Part shown: in pieces, positions 25,884 through 34,758 of the stretch
How positions within the stretch are numbered: position 1 is the first letter of the stretch
Layout of the letters: every line of letters begins with the position of its first letter
Assembly: GCF_000701685.1 (NCBI RefSeq)
Contig: NZ_JNJO01000001.1
Coordinates: 157,309 to 221,308, forward strand
Reading direction: 5' to 3'
Source: Gemella sanguinis ATCC 700632
GTDB lineage: Bacteria; Bacillota; Bacilli; Staphylococcales; Gemellaceae
Length of the DNA: 64,000 nucleotides
Notes under the pieces: model-generated
Databases searched by the model: none
What the model was told of the DNA's origin: nothing
The model's input: only the letters and a program-made list of their open reading frames with translations
Translations under genes and position numbers: made by a program

Positions 25884-26528
25884 ATGAAAATTGCGGTTAT
25901 GGCTGGAACGCCTATTGATTCTAAATTAGGTGAGAACTTATTAAATTCATATGGTTATAATGATATTGTGTTAGTACCTATATCTAATAATCCAGTTGAA
26001 CAAACAACATTTCAATCATTAAATGATAGTGAAAGAGAAAAAATAATAGTAGAAATAATAGAACAATTAAAAGAAAAAAATTGTGAAGTTATCTTTGTAT
26101 ATTGTAACTCACTAAGTTCAGTAGTAGACTTTGATAGATTAGCTACTGAGCATAATATAAAAATAGTAACACCTATGCAGATGTATAGAAATCTTGGACT
26201 AGAGTATAAGTATTTAGCTGTAATGGCAGCAAACTCACATGGTTTAACAGGTGTTGAGAATAATCTATATGTATCAAATCCAAGTTTACGTGTTTTAGGG
26301 TTATCAATGTTAGAACTGGTAAAAGCTATAGAAGAAGAAAATTGCCCAGAGAAAATAGTTAAAGACTTTAACTTTGAAGTGTTATTTAACTATTTTGAAC
26401 AAACTAAAGTAGAAGCTGTCGTATTAGGATGTACGCATTTTCCATATATAAAAAAAGAACTAGAAAAAATTTCAAAACTACCAATTATAGATGTTGGTGT
26501 ATTTATGATTAATAGTATGAAGAAGTAG
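25884..26528 (+). CDS. Aspartate/glutamate racemase family protein
   Basis: The 214-residue protein has the two-Cys arrangement of PLP-independent amino acid racemases: Cys in FVYCNSLSS and Cys in VVLGCTHFPYIKKEL. It is somewhat shorter than MurI (about 265) and starts with MKIAVMAGTPIDSKLG rather than the usual FDSGVGG, so it is more likely an aspartate racemase or a broad-specificity enzyme than the essential glutamate racemase. RBS: GGAGGAG. It stands alone. Confidence 0.82.
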   Translation: MKIAVMAGTPIDSKLGENLLNSYGYNDIVLVPISNNPVEQTTFQSLNDSEREKIIVEIIEQLKEKNCEVIFVYCNSLSSVVDFDRLATEHNIKIVTPMQMYRNLGLEYKYLAVMAANSHGLTGVENNLYVSNPSLRVLGLSMLELVKAIEEENCPEKIVKDFNFEVLFNYFEQTKVEAVVLGCTHFPYIKKELEKISKLPIIDVGVFMINSMKK

Positions 26529-26617
26529 TTAGGTTGTTATTGGAAAAGGGTGAGTAAATTAGCTTATACCCAGAGAATATACAGTTTAACGAATATTTAA
26601 AAGGAGTTAAAGTAATT

Positions 26618-27190
26618 ATGGACTTTGAAAAATTTAAATACCACTCTATAATTAATGATGAGCTTGGCCTTCGTATAGTATGGAATAGAGGTAAAGAATT
26701 TTTTGATTTTGATGTAACACAAAGTTTGGCTGAGAAATCAAGAAAATCAGATAAAGATGCATTAGAAGTAATGTTTTATCTAGAGAATAAAAGATGGCCA
26801 CAAGAAGGAGAATTAGAAAACTACAATAAAACAGATGTAAAAGAGTATATAGGGGACCATTTTATAGTTTATGAAGAAAATGGGAAGTATGAAATAAGAA
26901 TAGAAAAAGATTACGGAGGCCCAGTATTTTACCCAATAACAAAAGAACTCAAAGAAAAAGTGTTTAAATCTCCTGATGATGCGAATAAGGTTATAAGTTA
27001 TCTTGAATCTGGGGTTTGGCCATCAGATGATCCAAATAAATCCACAAGAGAGTTTTTAAGAAAACGTCCAGAATTTATATTTTATAATTATGAAGAAAAT
27101 AAAAAGATATTTTCAGAAGAAGAATTTACTCGCTTAGTAGAACTAGGAAAAGAGAGAAAAAAACAAAAAGAACAAGAAGAAAATAAATAA
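26618..27190 (+). CDS. Unrecognised protein, repeat pair member 1, beside the LXG locus
   Basis: I do not recognise this 190-residue soluble protein. It contains two related halves: QSLAEKSRKSDKDALEVMFY followed by LENKRWP, and KELKEKVFKSPDDANKVISY followed by LESGVWP. A charged Lys/Glu tail ends it. A close paralogue lies at 27751-28329. Their position directly before the toxin modules suggests an immunity or accessory role, but nothing in the sequence proves it. RBS: AAAAGGAG. Confidence 0.7.
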   Translation: MDFEKFKYHSIINDELGLRIVWNRGKEFFDFDVTQSLAEKSRKSDKDALEVMFYLENKRWPQEGELENYNKTDVKEYIGDHFIVYEENGKYEIRIEKDYGGPVFYPITKELKEKVFKSPDDANKVISYLESGVWPSDDPNKSTREFLRKRPEFIFYNYEENKKIFSEEEFTRLVELGKERKKQKEQEENK

Positions 27191-27318
27191 TGCTAGTTTA
27201 AAGCTATTCTTTAAAAGAAAAGATAAGTTTTAGCTTTCCGTTTAAGTCATATCTTCTATTTCTAAATAAAGTGAAAAATAATTTAATTTAATGGAATAAC
27301 TCATAGGTGATTATAAAA

Positions 27319-27645
27319 ATGAAAGATTGTTACGATAAAAAATATTTACGAAAATTATTATTAAATTATAAAATAAGAACTGAAATAAAAACAAGAATGG
27401 GAAGAGTAATTTTGTTAGCTATTCCTTTTTCAGACACGATGATAGATAATATATATTTATTATCCGATGATGAAAACATAATATGGAGAGTTGAAACTAA
27501 TAAAACAGTTCCCGATAAATTACCTTACGAAAATATGTCTATTTCAAAAGATAAAAGTAAGATTTATGCTACTGACTTTTACGGTAGACGAAGTATAATA
27601 GATATTCAAACAGGGTATATAGAAGATACTGATTGTGTTAAATAG
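27319..27645 (+). CDS. Unrecognised small protein between the repeat-pair genes
   Basis: The 108-residue soluble protein starts MKDCYDKKYLRKLLLNYK. A beta-rich middle (VILLAIPFSDTMIDNIYLLSDD) leads to a C-terminal DFYGRRSIIDIQTGYIED. The ATG at 27319 has AGGTGA 8 bp upstream, better than the GTG at 27307. It resembles the size and beta-rich character of small immunity proteins, without a motif I can name. Confidence 0.6.
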   Translation: MKDCYDKKYLRKLLLNYKIRTEIKTRMGRVILLAIPFSDTMIDNIYLLSDDENIIWRVETNKTVPDKLPYENMSISKDKSKIYATDFYGRRSIIDIQTGYIEDTDCVK

Positions 27646-27750
27646 AAGTAGGCTATAGTCATATGCTTTTACATCAGAAGTGTGATAATAAATCAATTAT
27701 ACAAAGGTAACTATACAGATAGAAATGTATACAAAGGAGTATTGGATAAC

Positions 27751-28329
27751 ATGAGAGAAATAGAAAACTATAAAAATCATAATATAATAATAGATGATAA
27801 TGAATATACTATTTCATGGTTTAGAGGGAAAGAGTTTTTTAGTTACGAAGTTATGAAAAGCTTGGCAGAGAAATCAAGAAAATCGGATAAAGATGCTTTA
27901 GAGGTAATGTTTTATTTAGAAAACAATAGATGGCCAAAGGAAGGTGAATTAAAAGATTATAATAAAACTGATGTTAAAACATATGTAGGAAGTGATTTTA
28001 CAATTTATGAAGAAAATGGCAAATATGAAATAGGTATTGAAAAAGATATAGGGGGAGTAGGAATAGGAGAAGTATATTATCCAATAACAAAAGAATTAAT
28101 GAAAAAAGCATTTAAATCAGACAGGGATGCTTATGAAGTAATAATATATGCGGAAACAGGAAGTTGGCCAACAAATAATCAGGATGAAACAGATAGAGAT
28201 TTTATACGAGAATTTCCAGAATTAGTTTTAAAAAATCCTGAAAGATGTAAAAAACTATTTTCTGAAGAAGAATATGAACACTTAGTAAAAATTGCAAAAG
28301 AAGAACAAGAAAAAGAAAAAAATAAATAG
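27751..28329 (+). CDS. Unrecognised protein, repeat pair member 2
   Basis: The 192-residue paralogue of the protein at 26618 shares an almost unchanged core SLAEKSRKSDKDALEVMFYL, then NNRWPKEGELKDYNKTDVK and YEENGKYEIGIEKD, and the second-half repeat with GSWPTNNQ. The longer frame begins at 27682, but AAAGGAG at 27733 and the length of the paralogue support the ATG at 27751. Both copies end in a Glu/Lys-rich tail. Confidence 0.7.
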   Translation: MREIENYKNHNIIIDDNEYTISWFRGKEFFSYEVMKSLAEKSRKSDKDALEVMFYLENNRWPKEGELKDYNKTDVKTYVGSDFTIYEENGKYEIGIEKDIGGVGIGEVYYPITKELMKKAFKSDRDAYEVIIYAETGSWPTNNQDETDRDFIREFPELVLKNPERCKKLFSEEEYEHLVKIAKEEQEKEKNK

Positions 28330-28414
28330 TATTTTTTAACTTGTACCTTTTCTTTGTTTATATATCAGATAGATGATAAAACATAGATTTAATTTTAGAT
28401 GTGAAAATAAAATC

Positions 28415-28518
28415 AAATTTTGATAAATAGTATAATATATAGTATAATATAAAAAAGTAAAAGATAAAAGGAGCTAATATGGATTTATTGCAAAGTAGTA
28501 AAGAACAAGCTTCAGGAG
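28415..28518 (+). repeat. Direct repeat copy 1: promoter and start of lap1
   Basis: About 104 bp covering two TATAAT elements, the AAAGGAG site and the first 13 codons of lap1. It is repeated without visible change at 31435-31538, 3020 bp away. Confidence 0.85.
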
Positions 28519-28763
28519 CAGCGACACAATTAATGGGAGCTAGTAATGGTTTAAATGATGTAGGAACAGTCACAAAAGATACAGAAACTACTGTAGCTGG
28601 AAATGCCAATGCACAAAGCAGTGCTGATACAGCGATAACTAATGGTCAAAAAGTTCAACAAGTAATTCAAAATATGTGTAAAAACATTAATAGTGTTGCA
28701 ACTGAATTCGAAGCTATGGATAAGGAGATAAGTAAAGAATTACAACCTAAAAATAAACGTTAA
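28479..28763 (+). CDS. LXG-associated targeting protein Lap1-type (TIGR04197/DUF3130), module 1
   Basis: This 94-residue helical-hairpin protein is related to WXG100 proteins. It begins MDLLQSSKEQASGAATQL and carries SSADTAITNGQKVQQVIQNM in the second helix and FEAMDKEIS near the C-terminus, as in the SACOL2603/TIGR04197 family. Such Lap1 proteins bind the LXG domain of the toxin encoded two genes downstream and guide it to the type VII secretion system. The order lap1-lap2-toxin-immunity is complete here. Confidence 0.82.
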   Translation: MDLLQSSKEQASGAATQLMGASNGLNDVGTVTKDTETTVAGNANAQSSADTAITNGQKVQQVIQNMCKNINSVATEFEAMDKEISKELQPKNKR

Positions 28764-28789
28764 TTAATAAATACTAAAAGGATTAATAA

Positions 28790-29083
28790 ATGGAAAATAA
28801 AGACGAATATATTAAAAGGCAACTGTTAGAAGAACAGTTAGATGACAACAAAAAGAAGTTGAAAGAATTTGAACAATTAGAAGATTTAAATAATAAAGAA
28901 CAATCTCAAAGTCATAGATTAAAACAACAGTTACATCACTTGTTCGGAAGAGAGTATAGTAGACACATTGAACATATAGATTATTGTGAAGAACAAAGTA
29001 GAAAAAATTTAGCAAAAACAAAAAATACTCTTCTAGATGAAGAGGCAGATCTTAAAATTAAGTATCAAAAACTAGAGAAATAG
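28790..29083 (+). CDS. LXG-associated Lap2-type protein (DUF3958-like), module 1
   Basis: This 97-residue, strongly charged coiled-coil protein (LLEEQLDDNKKKLKEFEQL; then HHLFGREYSRHIEHIDYCEE) fits the DUF3958 family that works with Lap1 as a second targeting partner of LXG toxins. It lies 26 bp after lap1 and 11 bp before the toxin gene, so the three are one transcript. Confidence 0.8.
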   Translation: MENKDEYIKRQLLEEQLDDNKKKLKEFEQLEDLNNKEQSQSHRLKQQLHHLFGREYSRHIEHIDYCEEQSRKNLAKTKNTLLDEEADLKIKYQKLEK

Positions 29084-29094
29084 TAGGTGATAGT

Positions 29095-30717
29095 ATGAGT
29101 ATAGATATGATATTAGGCTCGGCACGAAGCCAAACCAATAGTATAAAAAGTCTTACGACAAAGCAAATAGCAAGTTATGAAGAAATAGAAAGAGCCTTGT
29201 CTAATTTTGTTTTACAAACGAATAGTTTAAAAGGTGTAACATACGATAGTGCAAAAGCATATTGCAGTAGTGTATTAACTCCAGTGATTAGAGGTAGTAT
29301 ATTGCTAGATCAAGCAATAGCAAGATCTAATGAACAATATATAAATACATATATAGGTGAAGTGCATAGTGATTCGCTAAAACAAAGTGAATTAGAAAGG
29401 TCAATAGAAGATACAAAAAGCCAAATAACTTTAAATGAGAATTTATTAAAAGAGAATCTATCACTAAATCCTCCCAATTTAAGTGAAGTAAGCAACCTAC
29501 AAGACAAAATATCAAGTTATAGAAAAATTCAGCATGATCTTGAAGAAAAACTAAGAAAGTTATTAGCATTTAATGCGAAGTCACCAAGCTTCTTCCAAGA
29601 AATAGAATCTTTAAAGAATGCGGTTGATCAGGGGATGGAGCTAGCTAATAAGAGTTGGAGTCCAACGTCAAAATCCTTCTTACTACCTAGTAGAGAAGAA
29701 ATGGGGTGGGCTGGTATAATAGAAGGTAAATGGGAAGAAAGAGACTATAGCCAAAATGAGCTTAACTATAAGGAATCTTTAAAAGGTCAATATGGTTTTG
29801 ATGATAAAACAGCAAGAATAATTATAAAACTTAGAAGAAATATATATAAAGATCCTAGAATAAAAGATGATAGAAAAGATTATGTATTTACAAGGTTGCT
29901 TGGTGGGTTGAGTTATGGTCATGAAGAAAATAGTTTATTGAATCAGACTATGTGGAATAATACAGCTGGTCTTGGTCAGCTGGAAAGTCAAGTTCCGGAA
30001 TTTGCCTTTACTATAAAAGGTCAGTTAAAAGTATATGGTGGTTTAACAGATTCAGAGTATAATTATTTAAAATATAAAGTTAGAATACAACATGGTGATT
30101 ATAGTCCGCTCTCAGATGATAATAGAACAAACTATAAAAAAAATATGGAAGTTGCAATTGGATATACCCTAACAGAGGAAGAATTTAACAAGTTATGGAA
30201 TAGTCAGGTAGATTCATTTAAAGATAAAACAGATTTTACGCACCAATATATCACAATGTCTACTCATTTGTATGGACAACTACGCCTCGCTGATTTTATA
30301 GGGGGACATGAAAAAACTAATTATATATCAGGTTGGTTAGGTGATACAACAAATGCAGCTGGTGATCCCCCAAGCATAGGTAATGAGGACTATAAGGCAG
30401 ATTTAGATTCTGTTAATATAACAAGCTTAATGAAAAAAAATAACATTAGCTTTATTGAAGCAAGTAATAAATATTATAATAATTTAGGAAATGGTATTTA
30501 TAACCGAGCTGAAGAATTTAAAAAGAATATACCACTTAACAAAGTAGAAGATACAATATTCGAACAACTACGTGTATATTATGTAGATAAAGATAATCAG
30601 CCAGTTAGTAAGCCTAGTACTATAGATGATATACAAAAAAATTATCCACAAACATATAACTTTATTAAGAGTTTAGAAAATAATCAAAATGATTTAAAAA
30701 ATTATAATAAAGAATAG
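29095..30717 (+). CDS. LXG polymorphic toxin with TelC-like C-terminus
   Basis: This is a 540-residue type VII secretion substrate. The N-terminal LXG helical domain covers residues about 1-200 (MSIDMILGSARSQTNSIKSL onward). The C-terminal half has the segments FTHQYITMSTHLYGQLRLAD, SGWLGDTT (about 412-420) and NEDYKADLDSVNI (about 431-443), with the Asp-rich pattern of TelC-type toxins, which act on lipid II outside the cytoplasm. The next gene encodes a TipC-like immunity protein. Catalytic residues are assigned by resemblance only. Confidence 0.8.
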   Translation: MSIDMILGSARSQTNSIKSLTTKQIASYEEIERALSNFVLQTNSLKGVTYDSAKAYCSSVLTPVIRGSILLDQAIARSNEQYINTYIGEVHSDSLKQSELERSIEDTKSQITLNENLLKENLSLNPPNLSEVSNLQDKISSYRKIQHDLEEKLRKLLAFNAKSPSFFQEIESLKNAVDQGMELANKSWSPTSKSFLLPSREEMGWAGIIEGKWEERDYSQNELNYKESLKGQYGFDDKTARIIIKLRRNIYKDPRIKDDRKDYVFTRLLGGLSYGHEENSLLNQTMWNNTAGLGQLESQVPEFAFTIKGQLKVYGGLTDSEYNYLKYKVRIQHGDYSPLSDDNRTNYKKNMEVAIGYTLTEEEFNKLWNSQVDSFKDKTDFTHQYITMSTHLYGQLRLADFIGGHEKTNYISGWLGDTTNAAGDPPSIGNEDYKADLDSVNITSLMKKNNISFIEASNKYYNNLGNGIYNRAEEFKKNIPLNKVEDTIFEQLRVYYVDKDNQPVSKPSTIDDIQKNYPQTYNFIKSLENNQNDLKNYNKE

Positions 30718-30728
30718 TAGGTGTAGTT

Positions 30729-31322
30729 ATGCAAAAAATAAGTAAAAAATGGAAGATATTTATAACAGCTATGGTAGTCCTGATAGGTGGAGGGTATGGT
30801 TATTATAAAGCGAATAATAGAAATGCTTTTGAAGAGATGTACAATTCTTATTATAATGTCCTGCCACTTAGGACAATTGCTAATATGCCTCAAATAGTAC
30901 CTTTAACTAGACATCAAACAGAACAAAGTATTAGAGCTCTAAATTATAAAACTAATACAGATAAAGATAAAGTAGAAATTTCATTAGTGAATAACTTAGA
31001 TAGAAAAAGTATCTCGATAATTTCTTCTAGTTATATCTCTGAAGACGTATACTTAGATATAAATTATAGATATGAGGTAGATACTCGAAAATTAATTAAT
31101 TATGTTAGTTTTCGTGGTAGAAATATTCCTAGTACTGATGACAAACAAAAGCAAAGAAAAGAACTACTAGAAAAATACAATATTTCAAAAGAATACCTAC
31201 AAGAAAAGTCTGATAAACTATTAGATACTGTACTGACGGATTGGAAGAGATATAGTAACAGTTCATATTCAAAAGATAATATGGGAAAACTGACAATAGA
31301 GAAAGATGAATTTTTAAGTTAA
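30729..31322 (+). CDS. TipC-like immunity protein, module 1
   Basis: The 197-residue protein has an N-terminal membrane anchor (WKIFITAMVVLIGGGYGYY) followed by an extracytoplasmic domain beginning NNRNAFEEMYNSYYNVLPL. TipC immunity proteins have this layout and block TelC on the outside of the membrane. It lies 11 bp after the toxin gene and ends the module. The family call rests on layout and partner; the domain could be a related immunity fold. Confidence 0.65.
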   Translation: MQKISKKWKIFITAMVVLIGGGYGYYKANNRNAFEEMYNSYYNVLPLRTIANMPQIVPLTRHQTEQSIRALNYKTNTDKDKVEISLVNNLDRKSISIISSSYISEDVYLDINYRYEVDTRKLINYVSFRGRNIPSTDDKQKQRKELLEKYNISKEYLQEKSDKLLDTVLTDWKRYSNSSYSKDNMGKLTIEKDEFLS

Positions 31323-31337
31323 TAAAATACTATGAGA

Positions 31338-31371
31338 AAAAGAAGTAGCCATAATTAGTTGCTTCTTTTTT
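31338..31371 (+). terminator. Terminator of LXG module 1
   Basis: AAGAAGTAGC and GTTGCTTCTT form a stem followed by T6. Confidence 0.75.
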
Positions 31372-31434
31372 GCTTATAATAAGAGGAGGAAAACTAACAG
31401 ATAAATGTAAGTTATTTGATTCAAAAATATAATT

Positions 31435-31538
31435 AAATTTTGATAAATAGTATAATATATAGTATAATATAAAAAAGTAAAAGATAAAAGGAGCTAATAT
31501 GGATTTATTGCAAAGTAGTAAAGAACAAGCTTCAGGAG
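31435..31538 (+). repeat. Direct repeat copy 2: promoter and start of lap1
   Basis: Matches 28415-28518 throughout, including promoter, ribosome binding site and the first codons of lap1. The genes diverge after that. Confidence 0.85.
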
Positions 31539-31783
31539 CGGCAACTCAACTAATAGGTGCTAGCAGTGGTTTAAGTAATGTTAGATCCGTTACAAAAGAT
31601 TCAGAAACTACAGTAGCCGGAAATACTAAAGCTCAAAGTAGTGCTGATTTAGCACTAGCTACTGGCCAAGAGCTTCAACAAGTAATTCAAAGTATGTGTA
31701 ATAATATACATAGCCTTGCCGCAGAATTTGAAGCTATGGATAATGCCTTGAGTAAGGAATTACAACCTAAATATTTACGTTAG
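31499..31783 (+). CDS. LXG-associated targeting protein Lap1-type, module 2
   Basis: This 94-residue paralogue of the protein at 28479 is identical in its first residues (MDLLQSSKEQASGAATQL). It diverges in the middle (GLSNVRSVTKDSE) and ends FEAMDNALSKELQPKYLR. The divergence probably reflects pairing with its own LXG toxin. Its promoter is duplicated from module 1. Confidence 0.82.
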   Translation: MDLLQSSKEQASGAATQLIGASSGLSNVRSVTKDSETTVAGNTKAQSSADLALATGQELQQVIQSMCNNIHSLAAEFEAMDNALSKELQPKYLR

Positions 31784-31809
31784 TTATTAAATACTATGAG
31801 GATTAATTA

Positions 31810-32103
31810 ATGGATAATAAAGAAGATTATATTAAAAGGAGAATGCTAGAAGAACAGCTAGATGATAATAAAAAGAAGTTAAAAAAACTCGAAAGATTAG
31901 AGGAACTAAGCAATAAAGAACAATATCGGAGCCATAGATTAAAAGAACAGTTATATCATATATTTGGAAGAGAATATAATAGACATATGGATAATATAAG
32001 TTATTGTGAGGAGCTAAGTAGAAAAAATCTGACAAAGAGAAAAAATACACTTCTAGATGAAGAAGCTGATTTAAAAATTAAGTACAATAAATTAAAAAAA
32101 TAA
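31810..32103 (+). CDS. LXG-associated Lap2-type protein, module 2
   Basis: The 97-residue coiled-coil paralogue of the module 1 protein retains LLDEEADLKIKYNKLKK at the end and FGREYNRHMDNISYCEE in the centre. It is transcribed with lap1 and the second toxin. Confidence 0.8.
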   Translation: MDNKEDYIKRRMLEEQLDDNKKKLKKLERLEELSNKEQYRSHRLKEQLYHIFGREYNRHMDNISYCEELSRKNLTKRKNTLLDEEADLKIKYNKLKK

Positions 32104-32125
32104 TTATGAGATAGTAGGAGAATGT

Positions 32126-33442
32126 ATGAGTATAAATATGATATTAGGCTCTGCTCAAAGCCAAACCAATAGTATAAAAAACCTTACGACAAGTCAAATA
32201 GAAAGTTATCAACAAATACAACAAGCATTATCAAACTTTATGTTTCAAACAAATAGCTTGCAAGGTGCAGCATATGATAGTGCCAAAGCTTATTGTGGAA
32301 GTGTTTTATCTCCACTAATTGATGGATGTATATTATTAAATAAAGCTATTGAAAAAGCAAACGAGGAATATATAAATAAATATACGAGTGAAGTATATGG
32401 AGACTCCCTAAAGCAAAGTGATTTAGAAAGATTAATTGATGAGACAAAAAGCCAAATTGCTTTGAATGAAAATCTATTGAATGAGCAGTTTGAACAAGAT
32501 CCAGTGGATTTAAATGAAGTAAGTAATTTGCAAGAAAAGATAGATAGTTATAGAAAAATTCAACGAGACTTGGAAGAAAAGTTAAGTAAGCTACTAGCGT
32601 TTGATGCGAATTCTGTTAGTATATTCCAAGAAGTAGATGTTTTAAGTTACTCTGTTGCACAAGGGATTGCATTAGCCCAACGAAGTTGGAGTCCAACACT
32701 AAAAACATTTATGCTACCTGGCAAAAATGAAATGGGATGGGTAGGTACTATCAAGGAAATATGGGAAAAAAATAATAAAGAAAGTAATAAAACAAATAGC
32801 ATTAAATCTTCAAAAAGAATGATAAATAGTCAAATAAATGCAGAAGAATATGATAGGTATGTAGCACATTATTCAGGATTACATGGTAAACCAATTATAG
32901 GTGCAAGTGTAATACATAACGCAAGTTATGAAGAGAAGAGGGATTTATTAATAACAGTACTTCCATGGACAATACCAGGAGGTGGATCATTAAAAACGAT
33001 AATAGCTTCAAGCAGCTTTATAGCAGGTTTAGAAGGTGTTATAAAAGGCAATAAGCCTTCAGACATTTTGACAAATATGGCTTTTGGAGGATTTGGAGGT
33101 TATGTAGGATACAAGGTTCTGCGTAAATTACAAAGAGTAGATATAAATAAAATAATAGATAATAAAAATATATCTAAAATTGATCGGTTGATTTATGAAG
33201 GTAAGCAACTTGAATATCATATTATTGAGAAAAATAAGCTTAGTCTTCCTGTAAAAGGTACTCCAAACTCTTCAATAGACTTAATAGCAAATGGTCAATT
33301 AAAACAAAGAAGATATTATGATGAAAAAGGCAATGCTAAAATAGATATTGATTATTTTCATGGAGATGATGGAACTCATGTATTTCCTCATAGACATACG
33401 TGGGATTGGAAAAAAATTCCACCAAGACAGAAAGGAGAATAA
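32126..33442 (+). CDS. LXG polymorphic toxin with a different, HxH-type C-terminus
   Basis: The 438-residue toxin has an N-terminal LXG domain closely related to module 1 up to about residue 205 (ending near SWSPTLKTFMLPG). A hydrophobic pretoxin-like region follows (PWTIPGGGSLKTIIASSSF). The C-terminal 80 residues contain LPVKGTPNSSIDLIANG, QLKQRRYYDEKGNAKIDIDY and DGTHVFPHRHTWDW. This tail pattern is found in polymorphic toxins and looks nuclease-like (HxH and acidic residues), but I cannot name the exact toxin family. It needs a different immunity protein, and the next gene supplies a candidate. Confidence 0.78.
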   Translation: MSINMILGSAQSQTNSIKNLTTSQIESYQQIQQALSNFMFQTNSLQGAAYDSAKAYCGSVLSPLIDGCILLNKAIEKANEEYINKYTSEVYGDSLKQSDLERLIDETKSQIALNENLLNEQFEQDPVDLNEVSNLQEKIDSYRKIQRDLEEKLSKLLAFDANSVSIFQEVDVLSYSVAQGIALAQRSWSPTLKTFMLPGKNEMGWVGTIKEIWEKNNKESNKTNSIKSSKRMINSQINAEEYDRYVAHYSGLHGKPIIGASVIHNASYEEKRDLLITVLPWTIPGGGSLKTIIASSSFIAGLEGVIKGNKPSDILTNMAFGGFGGYVGYKVLRKLQRVDINKIIDNKNISKIDRLIYEGKQLEYHIIEKNKLSLPVKGTPNSSIDLIANGQLKQRRYYDEKGNAKIDIDYFHGDDGTHVFPHRHTWDWKKIPPRQKGE

Positions 33443-33444
33443 AA

Positions 33445-33804
33445 ATGTTGCATGATAAAGAATTATTAACCTATACAGTTAACTTTAAAACAAATTCAAT
33501 ACAATTAAGTTTTGATAATAATATAACATTAGAATTTAAAAATATGTTTATATATAAATTTTATGATGAAACAAAAGGAAGTATTATTTTAGAAATAGTT
33601 GAAGAAGACATTGAAAATTTCTTTTCGGATAATGTAGAGTATATATTAGAAAATAATAATTATGGAGCACCAATTTATTATGCCACACCAGAAGAATTAA
33701 ATAAATATATAATTAATAAGAATTTTAAATACTACAAAATTTATGCTTCATATGGATTTAGTGGATGGATTCTTTGCGAAGATATAATATTGATTGGGAC
33801 ATAA
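33445..33804 (+). CDS. Putative immunity protein, module 2
   Basis: The 119-residue cytosolic protein has no signal sequence and is beta-rich (LLTYTVNFKTNSIQLSFDNN; SIILEIVEEDIENFF). It starts 2 bp after the toxin stop, with AAAGGAG inside the toxin gene. A cytosolic immunity protein fits a nuclease toxin, unlike the membrane-anchored partner in module 1. The upstream in-frame start at 33400 would overlap the toxin and has no ribosome binding site. Confidence 0.68.
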   Translation: MLHDKELLTYTVNFKTNSIQLSFDNNITLEFKNMFIYKFYDETKGSIILEIVEEDIENFFSDNVEYILENNNYGAPIYYATPEELNKYIINKNFKYYKIYASYGFSGWILCEDIILIGT

Positions 33805-33859
33805 TATAAGTAAACTTAATCTTTGGGAATATATAAAATCTACATAAACAATGAGTTAA

Positions 33860-34190
33860 ATAACAAATTATGGTGATTTTAATTCAGATTTAGATTCGAT
33901 AAATACTTATAATTCTATGATGCAGGCAAATAATAATGATATTTTTAAAGTACAGACTCAATATAATTTTAGAGTAAAAAAATAATACAATAAATAGAGT
34001 TAGCGAGTTTTATAAAGCTCATGGATATGGTAATTATGAACAAGGAAAAATTGCTGTCTAAAGAATAGTAGGTGCTGATACAATAGCTAAAAGGTATATG
34101 TCTATAAACTATAGTAAAGAACAACTAGAAAAATATAAAAAAGACTTTTTTGATTATTTAGAGAGAGGTAGGCTTAAGAATATTGAGTAA
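33860..34190 (+). pseudogene. Orphan, decayed C-terminal tail of a TelC-like LXG toxin
   Basis: Starting after a stop at 33857, the frame reads ITNYGDFNSDLDSINTYNSM, aligning with NEDYKADLDSVNI of the module 1 toxin, up to a stop at 33983. A one-base shift in an A7 run (33976-33982) continues with NTINRVSEFYKAHGYGNYEQ, matching IYNRAEEF there. After an in-frame TAA near 34060 it goes on to DFFDYLERGRLKNIE. It has no LXG domain. Such leftover tails are reservoirs for swapping toxin ends. Confidence 0.72.
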
Positions 34191-34659
34191 AATTTTTAAA
34201 ATAATATTATCACTATTTTTAGTAGCTCCAGTAATAGTAATTTTGTATGAAGCAGTAGCGGCTCCTAAGGTCTTAACTAGGAAAAATAACAAAGGTAATG
34301 AGTTTGAGTAGTTAGATAGACTAATGAATACAACAAGATATGCAGAACAAGTAAGAAGAGCAGGATATCAGGTAGATGATTATAATTTAGATATGATGGA
34401 TAGAATACCTAGATTAGAGCTAACTGGAGAAAAAGGTATAGTTATACAGTCCCCTGTGAAGGGAGGGAAAATTTATGTATATATGGATAAGTATAGTAAA
34501 CTCATAATCTTTGATAAAAACATGAATATAATTAGCCGTAATATTGATCAAGGTAAAGATAAACCTAGTAGAGAATTAACCGAAGAAGAAAAAACTAAGT
34601 ATGAGCAGGAAATAAAACAAGAAATAAATAAACTATTGGATAATGTTTATAAAACTTGA
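34183..34659 (+). pseudogene. Membrane-anchored immunity gene remnant with an internal stop
   Basis: A TTG start overlapping the end of the toxin tail begins SKIFKIILSLFLVAPVIVIL, a membrane anchor, then RKNNKGNEFE and a TAG near 34310. The same frame continues from the ATG at 34324 for 111 codons to 34659. The anchor and the NNKGNEFE segment resemble the TipC-like protein at 30729 (NNRNAFEE), so this is the cognate immunity gene of the orphan tail, broken by one nonsense codon. The 111-residue part might still be made. Confidence 0.6.
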
Positions 34660-34722
34660 AAGGAACAAAATCAGAAGGTTAAATTATTTATCACTTTTAA
34701 ATAAAAAAATAATGCCATAATG

Positions 34723-34754
34723 TTAAAGAGGACGAAAAATTTTCGTCCTCTTTT
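34723..34754. terminator. Bidirectional terminator
   Basis: AAAGAGGACGAAAA and TTCGTCCTCTTT form a tight hairpin with A/T flanks, between the LXG locus and the convergent reductase gene. Confidence 0.88.
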
Positions 34755-34758
34755 AATA

